Assembly: GCA_030686995.1 (NCBI GenBank)
Contig: CM060697.1
Location: 42,000,015-42,064,014 of the forward strand
DNA from: Artemisia argyi
Lineage: Eukaryota > Streptophyta > Magnoliopsida > Asterales > Asteraceae
DNA length: 64,000 bases
Direction: 5' to 3'
The position numbers and the translations under genes are program-made. Positions 35,727-46,671 of the stretch are shown piece after piece; position 1 is the stretch's first letter, and every line of letters begins with the position of its first letter. A model generated the notes under the pieces. The model did no database searches, had not been told where the DNA came from, and saw nothing but the letters and a program-made list of their open reading frames with translations.

Positions 35727-35948
35727 CCATTCAGGAAGCCATCCAGGTAAAGTGAAGTTCTCTGGTGTAAACAGAGGGCCAGGGTCACATTGAAGACAGC
35801 CGGTTGATAGGTCCTGCAGCCCAATTCACAAAGTTAATAAGGTCTCAAAAATTACAATCTTACTTCATTATAGAAAATGATTTCTTAGCCATATGGATTA
35901 CCTTTTTCGGTTATGTTAACCGGTGGAAGCGCCCATAATATTGGCAAC
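35727..35948 (-). pseudogene. CDP-diacylglycerol synthase pseudogene, C-terminal block
   Basis: Exon 35813-35727 encodes 29 residues (starting [20 protein letters not shown], ending PGWLPEW), strongly typical of plant CDP-diacylglycerol synthase, with intact splice borders. The preceding exon 35948-35902 encodes VANIMG, then needs a one-base shift and carries a TAA where the family has Cys before P(R/K)K. The copy is therefore a pseudogene. The two exons are correctly ordered relative to each other. Confidence 0.8.
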
Positions 35949-36892
35949 CTGCAGATGACCAACGACACAAAAATCGTTAATATAATGATGTCTTATATAA
36001 GTAAAAAACAGTTCACGAAAATTTCCTAGTAGTTAATACAGTTGGAATTGGTCAAAATACCAAGTTAAGAAGTATGTGAAACCTGGAACTCAATTAGCAT
36101 ATCAGACACATCTACAACATAAAAACTTGAAGGTTACAAAGAAACTCACTTGGATGACTTAATTACACCATAAGATGATATGATGCTCCATGGAGAGCCA
36201 CAAATTCTTTATGCCCATGCTACTACTCATAAAGCAATGGGTAGATTGGACGATACCATCAATCGATTCTAGGTTTGACCTTACCTAGAGTAATAAACCT
36301 AATGAGTCAATCATGCTGCAAGTCCGGTCGTCAATATCAAATTTTTATGCATAAACCAAAAAATTTAAGGTAGACACACCAAATACGTGGAAATATTAGC
36401 TTTGAAACCTACACCAAGGTTCAACATAACCATAATACCTCCTAAAGATAACTATCAATTATAAAAAGAATCCTAAAACTTATACTCCGTAACTACTTTC
36501 TAAATAGTATCTCTACAACCTCTACTATATCTACCAATGATCTATCTCCAACTACTACCTCTACAATATAATAAACCTTGGTAACCAAATCACAAAAACG
36601 ACAGACCCCAATACTTAAACTACTCAACTCAATTCACAAATAACTCACATCAATTCAATAACCACTTCACAAAATCAACCGAATGCCATCAAAATTATAA
36701 CTTATTTTTATTATTATAATCAACGAACACAGTAGCTCTAAAAAAATACATAAAATATACACTTGTAAGACAAACGACTCAAAATTTTAGGACATGAAGA
36801 AATAAAATTTAAGACTGTAGAATACAACACTACCTGGTTTTTTGATTAGGATTCAGATTTAGCTGACAATTGGGATTCTATAGAATACAACC
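35949..36892. other. AT-rich flank of the C insertion; no gene seen
   Basis: No coding signal. It ends with the target-site copy CAACC (36888-36892) of element C. Confidence 0.5.
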
Positions 36893-38299
36893 TGATGCGT
36901 GGGAATCGCACCTTGCTTTACCTCTCGAGGGATCTCGAGAAGCTTACAACCCCCACCAGGCAGTGTACCTGATCGTTGTAGTATAGTATAGTGACAAGTA
37001 CCGGTGGATTGATCGTTCAGCTTAGGAATAGTGTCGCTAGGATTAGAAAACCTAATTAATAGTTCTAAAGGTGAGAGATGATTATTTTTGTATTTTTATA
37101 TTTTTATAAAAGCAAGTAAAATCTCGGATTTTGGAAGAGTGGGCGGAATTAGTTGCTATTCAACTAACCCAAAGCTAAGATGCAATCAAAATAAAATAAT
37201 AAAAATGAAAATAAACTAATTATACTAAGGTTGTGAGCAGTGGTTGGAGAAATTGTGTTTACTTAGACTTCATTACTCCCTAGATATCTTTTACATGTTA
37301 ATTACTTGTTACACTTGTATGGATGACGGATTGTATTCCTTAATACCATTCGTGGGGTGGCATACATAACTCCCCAACTCTATGAGCTCTTATCTCCTCC
37401 TACACCATGACCCAGCACAACTATAGGGATTGTAAACAGTGGCTCATGCATTAAATACAACCAATAAAGACCTAGTACGCCTCGGTTCATGTTTCTTAAG
37501 ACATTCAAGCATGTTACCATTTGGAGATCTGCCAGTTTTCTTAAGCCTAACATATAATATCATTCATCCAAAACAAGAATAGACAAGTAATCAACACATA
37601 ATCAACATCTAGGTTTCATTAGATCTAAGCAAACACAAAAGAGATCTAGCCTAGCATAGTAGAATTGAGACAAGAACAAGATATAAACAACCAACACATA
37701 GACATATTGATTGAATTGAAAGTACACTTATCTCAATTACAATGCAAGGTCTCAAGGGTTTGGAACCCTTGAAAAACCTGTAAAAGAGGCACCAAAATCG
37801 TCTTTAGGGTTTCACCAAAACTTCTCCTCTTTTAATGAAAAAACTAGAAAACTATATATAGGAAAAGTAGGCTGACGGCGTCAAGAGTTACTTGTGACGC
37901 CGTCACCTCGCCGCCATATACTTCCTCGGACGGCCTTGATCCACTTATGACGGCCTATGTGACGCCGTCACCACCCACGGTATTTTATTCTTGCCACTTT
38001 GACGCCGTCATGAAGCCTTCTGACGCCGTCACCACCTTCGGTGTTTAATTCTTCATGTCTGACGCCGTCAAGATGGTAGTCTTGACGCCGTCACCTTGTA
38101 TCTTCAGCATGGAAATTTGGTACTTAGCCGTTTTCTTCACTTTTATGCTCCAAAAACGTCCAAAATGGCTTCTTTTCCAGAATTCACTCTCCAAACACCT
38201 AAAATCACAAAAGGAACGATTTAGGGCAATATTTGATCAAATAAATTCGGATTCGGGCTTAAATGACCCCCTAAAAACGGATCATTTTTCGCCTCATCA
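36893..38299 (-). repeat. C-outer 3' LTR
   Basis: TGAT...ATCA ends. It contains the TGACGCCGTCA array (37873-38093), a TATA box on the minus strand (near 37853) and the tRNA-Asp-like segment at 36973-36987. Confidence 0.9.
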
Positions 38300-40364
38300 T
38301 ATACCCTTACACTTGAGATTTGCTTGTCCTCAAGCAAATGAGCTTTTATTCTACTCAAAAGACAAGTTAGGGGTCATTTAACACTAATATAAAAGTAATT
38401 ACAACAAATAATCGTTCCACTAAAGACCAATAGACAAGCACGGAAGTCATATACAAGCACCTCACAAATAGTGTTTAGATACTCACATCTCTCGGGTGTA
38501 ATAAAGTAATATAACATTATGGAAATGGAAGATATCTCTCACTACCTGTCATAGCAAAATAGATTACCATAGGCTTGGGAAAGGATCAAACCTCCACCAC
38601 ATGGCGTAAGCACCTAGGATAAACTATCAAAGAGGTCTTTTAAAGGGGTTGTAACGTTAGGTGTAGGGATATGAATTACACGGTTTTGTTGGATAAAGGA
38701 AATTTTACTGGTGGCGAGTTAACAATCTTGGTTAATTACATGTACAATATGGCGTTGCTAAGCCAAGACTAGACTCGACTTAAGCTATCAAATGAAAAAT
38801 AACCAAAAACATAAAATAAACATAGAATGAAAACGGGATGGTAGTCCGTATGTTTTTTTTTATTTTTTTTTTATTTTTTTTCATACACTCTTACCCTACC
38901 ATCCAAAATAATACATCATAGGGGTATAAGCATTCCCCTTACACTTGAATCTTTACATACTTTACAATTAACTAATCTAATGACTCGAATTAAGAAAATC
39001 AAAACACTTGGAGCACTTTTAAGATTAACGTACGTATGGGGGTAATAAATGATGTTCTTCCCCATTATTCCATAAAATAAGTACTTACCCATGAGTCTCA
39101 ATCGTCCCAAAACAATATGTACAAGGATATGACTCGACTTAGCAACCATGTAATCAATTAGAAAGTTAACTTAGGGTTTAACAAATAACAATAATGCACT
39201 AAAAATGAGCGCATACACGGAAGGCTAAGGCGATTTGGGTGTACATTTAAGTGGGGTGTAACAAATTCTTCCTTTAAGTAAGATGCTTAAAGTTAGAAAT
39301 GAAAAGATAGGCTCGGAGGGGTGTACTAGGGGTTTCGTGTACTAAAAATGAGTACAACGCAAAGGGTGTGGGAAAAATTAGTTGACTTAACTAGCCAAGT
39401 AATATGACTTAAATGGTCAAGTAATTATGATACGGGGTTAACACAAGGGTGATCCTAATGCCTCTTATCATGTAGTAAATCCTACCACACGAATGTAGTC
39501 TCACTAGCGGTCTCGGGATGCATCACTAACGCAAGTTCTAGAATCTAAATGCTACCGGTACACTCATAAGCACTAATAGTAAATGCTTTTCCTATCAAAT
39601 CTAAAGGCGAACCTCACATATTTGGGTGGAAAATTTTTCTGAATATACGGTTATGTGCTAGTCATACAATCTCCTATCCATGAGACGCTTGCTATGGCTA
39701 AAGTTTCACTCCTAAATTTTGTAAAAAAATTTAAATTTGGCGCTAAAATTACACTAACAAGTATTTCTCATAGTTTTATTACACATCTACTATCAAACAA
39801 TACAAACTCAAGCGAAAGTGCATATGTAAGGTATCATCTTTTTACCCTCCCCTTACACTTAAGATGAACATTGTCCCCAATGTTCAAGTAAAGAATGTAA
39901 AAGTTAAAAGGTAAAGAGAATGAAATCAAATACTCCCCTTATTCGCTCGGTATGGATTATAGGTTGGCCAGGTTAAATCTTCCTCCAAGAAAATGAACAA
40001 TCAAAGCTTCCCTTCCAGAATATAAATCATCTTCTTGTCATACATAACCTGTAAATCCTGACAACAATAGACAAGACAACCTCGCGTAAAATCGGCGGCA
40101 TCCTATATAAGTTACTAAATCTTAGAAAACAAAGTAAGATATAATGCTTGTGGAATGAAGTTTGCAGATTTCCTGGAGATTATAAAACTTAATAATTCAC
40201 AAAAACCATAAGACTCCGTTAGAAAAACAAAACCGGTAAAATTTCCAGATTTTAACTCCTGACGCCGTCAAGAGCAATACCCTGACGCCGTCAGAATGGA
40301 CCTGCAGAAATTCTTATGTTAAGTTTCCGGAAAATTTCTGGAAAAACTTTGTCCTACTTCCTGG
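38300..40364 (-). other. C-outer 3' untranslated region, distal part
   Basis: No coding signal. Read on the minus strand it has hairpin GAACATTG-GGGA-CAATGTTC (39885-39866) before TTAAGTGTAAGGGGAGGG, and hairpin ATTTGCTTG-AGGA-CAAGCAAAT (38339-38318) before the polypurine tract at the LTR. A pair of TGACGCCGTCA palindromes is at 40260 and 40283. Confidence 0.7.
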
Positions 40365-40574
40365 AAAATTGATGAGGCGAAAAATGATCCGTTTTTAGGG
40401 GGTCATTTAAGCCCGAATCCGACTTTATTTGATCAAATATTGCCCTAAATCGTTCCTTTTGTGATTTTAGGTGTTTGGAGAGTGAATTCTGGAAAAGAGG
40501 CTATTTTGGACGTTTTTGGAGCATAAAGTGAAGGAAACGACAAAGTACCAAAAATCCAAGCTGGAAATACAAGG

Positions 40575-40817
40575 TGACGGCGTCACGACTTGAGTCTTGA
40601 CGGCGTCAGACATGATGAATGTTTTACCGTAGCTGGTGACGGCGTCAGATGAGTAGATGACGGCGTCAAAGTGGCCAAGATTAATTTACCGTAGGTGGTG
40701 ACGGCGTCACATAGGCCGTCACAAGTGGATCTAGGGCGTCCGAGGAAGTTTATGGAGGCGAGTTGACGGCGTCAGATTTAACTCTTGACGCCGTCAGGAC
40801 GATTTTCCTATATATAG
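40575..40817 (+). promoter_or_regulatory. Array of paired TGACGGCGTCA palindromes upstream of TATA
   Basis: Seven 11-bp palindromes start at 40575, 40598, 40637, 40658, 40699, 40764 and 40786. Neighbours within pairs are 21-23 bp apart. A half-site near 40716 is the likely degenerate partner of 40699. Each contains the TGACG core of TGA/bZIP sites on both strands. The TATA box (40809) follows 13 bp after the last. Equivalent arrays occur in the other C LTRs. Confidence 0.65.
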
Positions 40818-41685
40818 TTTTCTAGTTTTTTCATTAAAAAAGGAGGAGAAGTTTTGGTGAAACCCTAAAGACGATTTTGGTGCCTCTTTTACAGGTTTTT
40901 CAAGGGTTCCAAACCCTTGAGACCTTGCATTGTAATTGAGATAAGTATACTCTTAATTCAATCAATATGTCTATGTGTTGGTTGTTTATCTTTTGTTCTT
41001 ATCTTAATTCTACTATGCTAGGCTAGATTTTCTTTGTGTTTGCTTAGATCTAATGAAACCTAGATGTTAATTATGTGTTGATTACTTGTCTATTCTTGTT
41101 CTTGGATGAATGATATTATATGTTAGGCTTAAGAAAACTGGCAGATCTCCAATGGTAACATGCTTGAACGTCTTAAGAAACATGAACCGAGGCGTACTAG
41201 GTCTTTATTAGTTGTATTTAATGCATGAGCCACTGTTTACAATCCCTATAGTTGTGCTGGGTCATGGTGTAGGAGGAGATAAGAGCTCATAGAGTTGGGG
41301 AGTTATGTATGCCACCCCACGAATGGTATTAAGGAATACAATCCGTCATCCATACAAGTATAACAAGTAATTGACATGTAAAAGATATCTAGGGAGTAAT
41401 GAAGTCTAAGTAAACACAATTTCTCCACATACTGCTCACAACCTTAGTTTAATATTAGTTTGTTTTCATTTTTATTATTTTATTTTGATTGCATCTTAGT
41501 TTTGGGTTAGTCGATTAGCAACTAAGTTCGCCCACTCCTTCAAAACCCGAGATTTACTTGCTTTTATAAAAATACAAAAACACAAAAAGAATCATCTTTC
41601 CTCTCTAGAACTATTAATTAGGTTTTCTAATCCTAGCGACACTATTCCCAAGCTGAACGATCAATCCCCCGGTACTTGTCACTAT

Positions 41686-41700
41686 ACTATACTACAACGA
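41686..41700 (+). other. U5 segment complementary to the 5' end of tRNA-Asp
   Basis: ACTATACTACAACGA is the exact complement of nucleotides 2-16 of plant tRNA-Asp (sequence known to me, not searched). It lies 86 bp upstream of the PBS, which pairs with the 3' end of the same tRNA. The other C LTRs keep it at 36973-36987, 47988-48002 and 49586-49600. Confidence 0.6.
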
Positions 41701-41786
41701 TCAGGTACACTGCCTGGTGGGGGTTGTAAGCCTCGCGAGATCCCTCGAGAGGTAAAGCAAGGTGCGATTCCCACGCATCAAGTTTT

Positions 41787-41804
41787 TGGCGCCGTTGCCG
41801 GGGA
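41787..41804 (+). other. Primer-binding site of C-inner (tRNA-Asp)
   Basis: TGGCGCCGTTGCCGGGGA begins six bases after the LTR and is the exact complement of the tRNA-Asp 3' end. Confidence 0.9.
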
Positions 41805-41952
41805 ATAGTTATTGTCTAGGTTAGGATTTCTTTTTATTTGGTCTACTTGCTAGATTCCTTTCTAGTAAGATTTTTATTTTTTATTTTTAGGTCTTCTTTA
41901 GTCTATCTTATTTCTTCGTGCCTTTGTTCGTAACTCTTTACCATCCGACATC

Positions 41953-44190
41953 ATGGAAGGTGGTAACATCTTTGAACCCATCATCCCACCACAACAAAAC
42001 CCACCACTAGAACCCCTTAGGCCCCGAACCTTAGGAGAATATTCCCGACCTAGCCACCAAGGCTACCGAAACACCATTGAGCTCACCGGAGCCAATGTGA
42101 CCCCCTTGCGATCCGACACCATCCGGTTGGTGCAAAGCGGATGTGCATTCCATGGACTTCGTTCCGAAGATCCAAACCAACACCTTAAGGATTTCCTCAA
42201 AATCGTAGATTCCATAGACCTAGGTGTTGAAACTAGAGAGACAACCCGATTACGCCTATTCCCATTCTCTCTGCGAGATCAAGCTAGTCAATGGCTTGAG
42301 CGTTTACCCGCGGGATCCATCACCACATGGGATGATCTCACCACTCGTTTCCTTGCTCAATTTTTCCCACCGGGGAGAACTACTAAGCTTAGGAATGACA
42401 TCTTGATGTTCCAACAACGTCAAAATGAATCTCTTTATGAAGCATGGACTCGTTTCAAGGACTTACTCCAAAAAGTCCCTCATCATGGCATAGATCTTTG
42501 GCTCCAAGTCCAAATTTTCTATGACCATATCGATATCCCCACAAGGCGAACCATTGACCAATCGGCCGGTGGTAAGCTACGTGATCTTAGTGCGGAACAA
42601 TCATGGGAACTCATAGAAGATCTTGCTCTCTATGACAACGAAAGTTGGAATGATCCCCGTGATTTGAATAAAACGGTCAAGGCAATATCTTTGCCTTCGA
42701 ACAATTCAAGCACTCCCGACCGTAGGATCATCGAACTTGAGGACCAAGTCAAGTTTCTCATGAAATCTTACGAAGCTCCGAAGCATTCAAGCCAAGTGAA
42801 CAAAATCACTTCTTCATGCGAATTATGTAGTGGTCCCCATGACACTCGTGATTGTATGGAACTCCCCGGAACAGCTTTTGCGGACTACGCATCCACGCGT
42901 ACCGACGAAGCGGGAGATAAGTGGTACACTTTCAAGCCCGAGCCAAACACATACGGTGATTCATACAACCCTTCATGGAAAAATCACCCAAACCTTAGGT
43001 GGAAACAAAATCAACCCAATTCTTCCAACCCACCTAATCGTTACCAATCAAACGGTCCACCATCCAACCGTACCTTCAACAACAATCCTTCTAACAACTA
43101 TGGTAGTACCAACAATCTTGAAGGATTGATGTCGAAATTTATGGCATCTCAAGAAGCCCGCATAGTTAGGTTCGAAAACGAATTCAACCAACAACAGACG
43201 GAGATGACCAACAAAATCGACAACTTGTTGAAAGCCCTCAACAACCAAACATTAGCCACACCTAGGAAGGACACTAGAGACACCAATAGTGGAATTCAAG
43301 TTAAGAACCCCTCATCATCCAAACATGTCCACTTTGTCAATGTTGTCACCATTAAGCCAATAGATAGAGAGATAGAGGAAAGTGACAAGGATGAAGCTAA
43401 GGTAGAAGCCAATAGTGAGGATGAGAGTAGGGAAGTTGAGGTTAAAAAGGATGAGAAATTGGAGGAGATAGAACCTATGGAAAATTATTTTGATAAGTTG
43501 CCAACCGAGGAGGAACGGGAATACCATAAGGATTTATTCGATAGTCCCGAGAAAACATATATCTTTGGCAACCCCCTGATCATAATGGGAGACCCCTCCA
43601 ACATTAACATTCCATGTAATATAGGGCACATGCATATATGGAAAGCTTACATCGACCTTAGATCACCCGTAAACATCATGACTAGGACTTATTATAATTG
43701 GGTGATGAAGAAGCAACTCAATTTTAGATTGATGCCCGGTAAGAATCTGATAAGTAATTTTGCGGGGAGAGTGAAGGGATTGCATGTCATCATAGGGAAT
43801 CTCACCTATGAGATTGATTTTATGATAGTGGAAGCCACTCGTCCAGTAATTGATGCTGACCTAAGCCAAATAATATTCGGGAAACCCTTTGTTGAGGCCA
43901 CTAGGATGAGTTATGATCCGACTTTAGGGACAGTTAGATTCAAGAAAGATAATGATGAGGTCACTTATCAAATGCCCTACAAGATCGAACAATACCGCCT
44001 TCTCTCTAATTTCGAAAAGGAACAAAAGCAAGCAGCTTATTATAGGAATGAGGAGGATAGACGTAGAGGAGTAGAATATGTTAGAAATAGGATGCTCGGT
44101 TTCTACAAAGAATGCTTGCAACTAGGTCCAGAATACAAAACCGGTTTAGAAGATGACCTAGACAGTGGAACTAATGATGGAATCACGTAG
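41953..44190 (+). CDS. gag: C-inner Gag with fused degenerate retropepsin-like domain, 745 aa
   Basis: It is an intact frame starting at the first ATG of the leader, 172 bp after the LTR. Residues about 30-240 form the plant Retrotrans_gag capsid domain (motifs FFPPGRTTKLRNDI and ESLYEAW). A zinc knuckle CELCSGPHDTRDC (CX2CX3HX4C) is near residue 290, followed by an N/S/P-rich linker and an acidic K/E-rich stretch (about 470-530). From about residue 540 the sequence follows the Athila protease pattern, but the active-site triad that is DLGAS in elements B and D is IDLRS (residue about 567), so the required Gly is lost. A tail with VTYQMP and CLQLGPEY is shared with the C-outer protein. Expected role: particle assembly and RNA packaging in the cytoplasm, with protease and polymerase supplied by a helper element. 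Confidence 0.88.
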   Translation: MEGGNIFEPIIPPQQNPPLEPLRPRTLGEYSRPSHQGYRNTIELTGANVTPLRSDTIRLVQSGCAFHGLRSEDPNQHLKDFLKIVDSIDLGVETRETTRLRLFPFSLRDQASQWLERLPAGSITTWDDLTTRFLAQFFPPGRTTKLRNDILMFQQRQNESLYEAWTRFKDLLQKVPHHGIDLWLQVQIFYDHIDIPTRRTIDQSAGGKLRDLSAEQSWELIEDLALYDNESWNDPRDLNKTVKAISLPSNNSSTPDRRIIELEDQVKFLMKSYEAPKHSSQVNKITSSCELCSGPHDTRDCMELPGTAFADYASTRTDEAGDKWYTFKPEPNTYGDSYNPSWKNHPNLRWKQNQPNSSNPPNRYQSNGPPSNRTFNNNPSNNYGSTNNLEGLMSKFMASQEARIVRFENEFNQQQTEMTNKIDNLLKALNNQTLATPRKDTRDTNSGIQVKNPSSSKHVHFVNVVTIKPIDREIEESDKDEAKVEANSEDESREVEVKKDEKLEEIEPMENYFDKLPTEEEREYHKDLFDSPEKTYIFGNPLIIMGDPSNINIPCNIGHMHIWKAYIDLRSPVNIMTRTYYNWVMKKQLNFRLMPGKNLISNFAGRVKGLHVIIGNLTYEIDFMIVEATRPVIDADLSQIIFGKPFVEATRMSYDPTLGTVRFKKDNDEVTYQMPYKIEQYRLLSNFEKEQKQAAYYRNEEDRRRGVEYVRNRMLGFYKECLQLGPEYKTGLEDDLDSGTNDGIT

Positions 44191-44235
44191 TAACCCACGA
44201 CTTTGAGTCTAGCTACAAGACTCATAAATAAAGAA

Positions 44236-44258
44236 AAGCGCTTCTTGGGAGGCAACCC
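44236..44258 (+). other. Conserved post-ORF motif (AAGCGCTT / TGGGAGGCAACCCA)
   Basis: It lies about 45 bp after the gag stop. The same 23-bp sequence, with one C/T difference, is at 48383-48405 (minus, C-outer) and 57281-57303 (minus, D), each just after the last coding frame. It joins a perfect 8-bp palindrome to a TGGG/CCCA hairpin. Confidence 0.65.
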
Positions 44259-45037
44259 ATGTTTTGTGTGATTTTATTTGTTTGATTGTTATTTGCTTCC
44301 GTATGCATGTTTTATTTTTATTGTTGGTTGATCATGTTTCTCAATTAGAATGTGGAAATACTTTATTATGTTGTTTAGCCTAGTCTTAACTTCAACCTAA
44401 AGGTATTTTTGCAAAAGATAAGTGTAAGGGGAAACCCCAAATATGTTTTTAAGAAACAAACCGATCATGATTCTCCACAATATTTAATGAACATGTATAT
44501 TCGTAATTGTTAGAGTCAAATGCTTGTATTGAGTCATAATGAAGTTTTGCAGGATTTTCCAGGAAGTAGGACAAGATTTTTCCAAAAATTTTCCGGAAAC
44601 TTAACATAAAGATTTCTGCAGGTCCACTCTGACGGCGTCAGGCAATTGCTCTTGACGGCGTCAGGAGTCAAAAATCTGGAAATTTTACCAGTTTTGTTTT
44701 TCTAACGGAGTCTTATGGTTTTTGTGATTTATTAAGTTTTATAATCTCCATGAAATCTGCAAACTTCATTCCACAAGCATTATATCTTACTTTGTTTTCT
44801 AGGATTTAGTAACTTATATAGGATGCCGCCGATTTTACGCGAGGTTGCCTTGTCTACTTTTGTCAGGATCTACAGGTTATTTAAGACAAGAAGATGATTT
44901 ATATTCTGGATGGGAAGCTTTGATTGTTCATTTTCTTGGAGGAAGATTTAACCTGGCCAACCTAAAATCCATACCGAGCGAATCAGGGGAGTATTTGATT
45001 TCATTCTTTTTACTTTTAACTTTTACATTCTTTATTT

Positions 45038-45075
45038 GAACATTGGGGACAATGTTCATCCTAAGTGTAAGGGGA
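45038..45075 (+). promoter_or_regulatory. C-inner hairpin plus G-tract module 2
   Basis: The stem GAACATTG/CAATGTTC (45038-45045, 45050-45057) surrounds GGGA, then ATCC and TAAGTGTAAGGGGAGGG. Confidence 0.65.
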
Positions 45076-46040
45076 GGGTAAAAAGATGATACCTTACATA
45101 TGTACTTTCGCTTGAGTTTGTTTTGTTTGATAGTAGATGAGTAATAAAACTATGAGAAATACTTGTTAGTGTAATTTTAGCGCCAAATTTAAAATTTTTT
45201 ACAACATTTAGGAGTGAAACTTTAGCCATAGCAAGCGTCTCATGGATAGGAGGTTGTATGACTAGCACATAACCGTATATTCAGAAAAATTTTCCACCCA
45301 AAAATGTGAGGTTCGCCTTTAGATTTGATAGGAAAAGCATTTACTATTAGTGCTTATGAGTGTACCGGTAGCATTTAGATTCTAGAACTTGCGTTAGTGA
45401 TGCATCCCGAGACCGCTAGTGAGACTACATTCGTGTAGTAGGATTTACTACATGATAAGAGGCATTAGGATCACCCTTGTGTTAAACCCGTATCATGATT
45501 ACTTGACCATTTAAGTCATATTACTTGGCTAGTTAAGTCAACTAATTTTTCCCACACCCTTAGCGTTGTACTTATTTTTAGTACACGAAACCCCTAGTAC
45601 AACCCTCCGAGCCTATCTTTTCGTTTCTAACTTTAAGCATCTTACTTAAAGGAAGAATTTGTTACACCCCACTTAAATGTACACCCAAATCGCCTTAGCC
45701 TTCCGTGTATGCGCTCATTTTTAGTGCATTATTGTTATTTGTTAAACCCTAAGTTAACTTTCTAATTGATTACATGGTTGCTAAGTCGAGTCATATCCTT
45801 GTACATATTGTTTCGGGACGATTGGGACTCATGGGTAAGTACTTATTTTATGGAGTAATGGGGAAGAACATCATATTATTACCCCCACATGTACGTTAAT
45901 CTTAAAAGTGCTCCAAGTGTTTTGATTTTCTTAATTCGAGTCATTAGAATAGTTAATGTAAAGTATGTAAAGATTCAAGTGTAAGGGGAACGTTTATACC
46001 CCTATGATGTATTATTTTGGATGGTAGGGTAAGAGTGTAT

Positions 46041-46081
<41 letters not shown>

Positions 46082-46631
46082 GAAAAAATTAAGAAAAAGA
46101 AAAAAAAATAGAAAAGAAAAAGAGAAAAATCATACGGACTACCATCCCGTTTTCATTTTATGTTTTTGTTATTTTTCATTTATTAGCTTAAGTCGAGTCT
46201 AGTCTTGGCTTAGCAACGCCATCTTGTACATGTAATTTACTAAGATTGTTAACTCGCCACCAGTAAAATTCCCTTTATCCAACAAAACCGTGTAATTCAT
46301 ATCCCTACACCTAACGTTATAACCCTTTCAAAAGACCTCTTTGATAGTTTACCCTAGGTGCTTACGCCATGTGGTGGAGGTTTGATCCTTTCCCAAGCCT
46401 ATGGTAATCTATTTTGCTATGACAGGTAGTGAGAGATATCTTCCATTTCCATAATGTTATATTACTTTATTACACCCGAGAGATGTGAGTATCTAAACAC
46501 TATTTGTGAGGTGCTTGTATATGACTTCCGTGCTTGTCTATTGGTCTTTAGTGGAACGATTATTTGTTGTAATTACTTTTATATTAGTGTTAAATGACCC
46601 CTAACTTGTCTTTTGAGTAGAATAAAAGCTC

Positions 46632-46671
46632 ATTTGCTTGAGGACAAGCAAATCTCAAGTGTAAGGGTATA
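46632..46671 (+). promoter_or_regulatory. C-inner polypurine tract with hairpin (module 3)
   Basis: A 9-bp perfect stem ATTTGCTTG/CAAGCAAAT (46632-46640, 46645-46653) surrounds AGGA. CTCAAGTGTAAGGGTATA then leads directly into the LTR start TGATGAGG. Confidence 0.7.

Larger units (their letters stand above)
40370..41780 (+). repeat. C-inner 5' LTR
   Basis: Starts TGATGAGGCG, ends CACGCATCA. It holds the palindrome array at 40575-40796, a TATA box at 40809-40817, a hairpin CAAGGGTT-CCA-AACCCTTG at 40901-40919 and the tRNA-Asp-complementary segment at 41686-41700. Confidence 0.92.
44191..46671 (+). other. C-inner 3' untranslated region
   Basis: No coding signal. Features in order: the palindrome-plus-hairpin AAGCGCTTCTTGGGAGGC followed by AACCC (44236-44258); G-tract 1 (44419-44438, GGGG-AAA-CCCC); a TGACGGCGTCA pair at 44630 and 44653; hairpin module 2 (45038-45075); a poly(A) run of about 38 (46042-46079); and hairpin module 3 with the polypurine tract (46632-46671). 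All recur in C-outer. Confidence 0.7.

Noticed and set aside
36973..37000. Possible tRNA-Asp gene (also at 49586-49613)
   Set aside because: Only the 5' half resembles tRNA-Asp, a 5-bp insertion disrupts the D arm, and there is no anticodon arm or T arm. It is interpreted as a U5 segment complementary to the primer.
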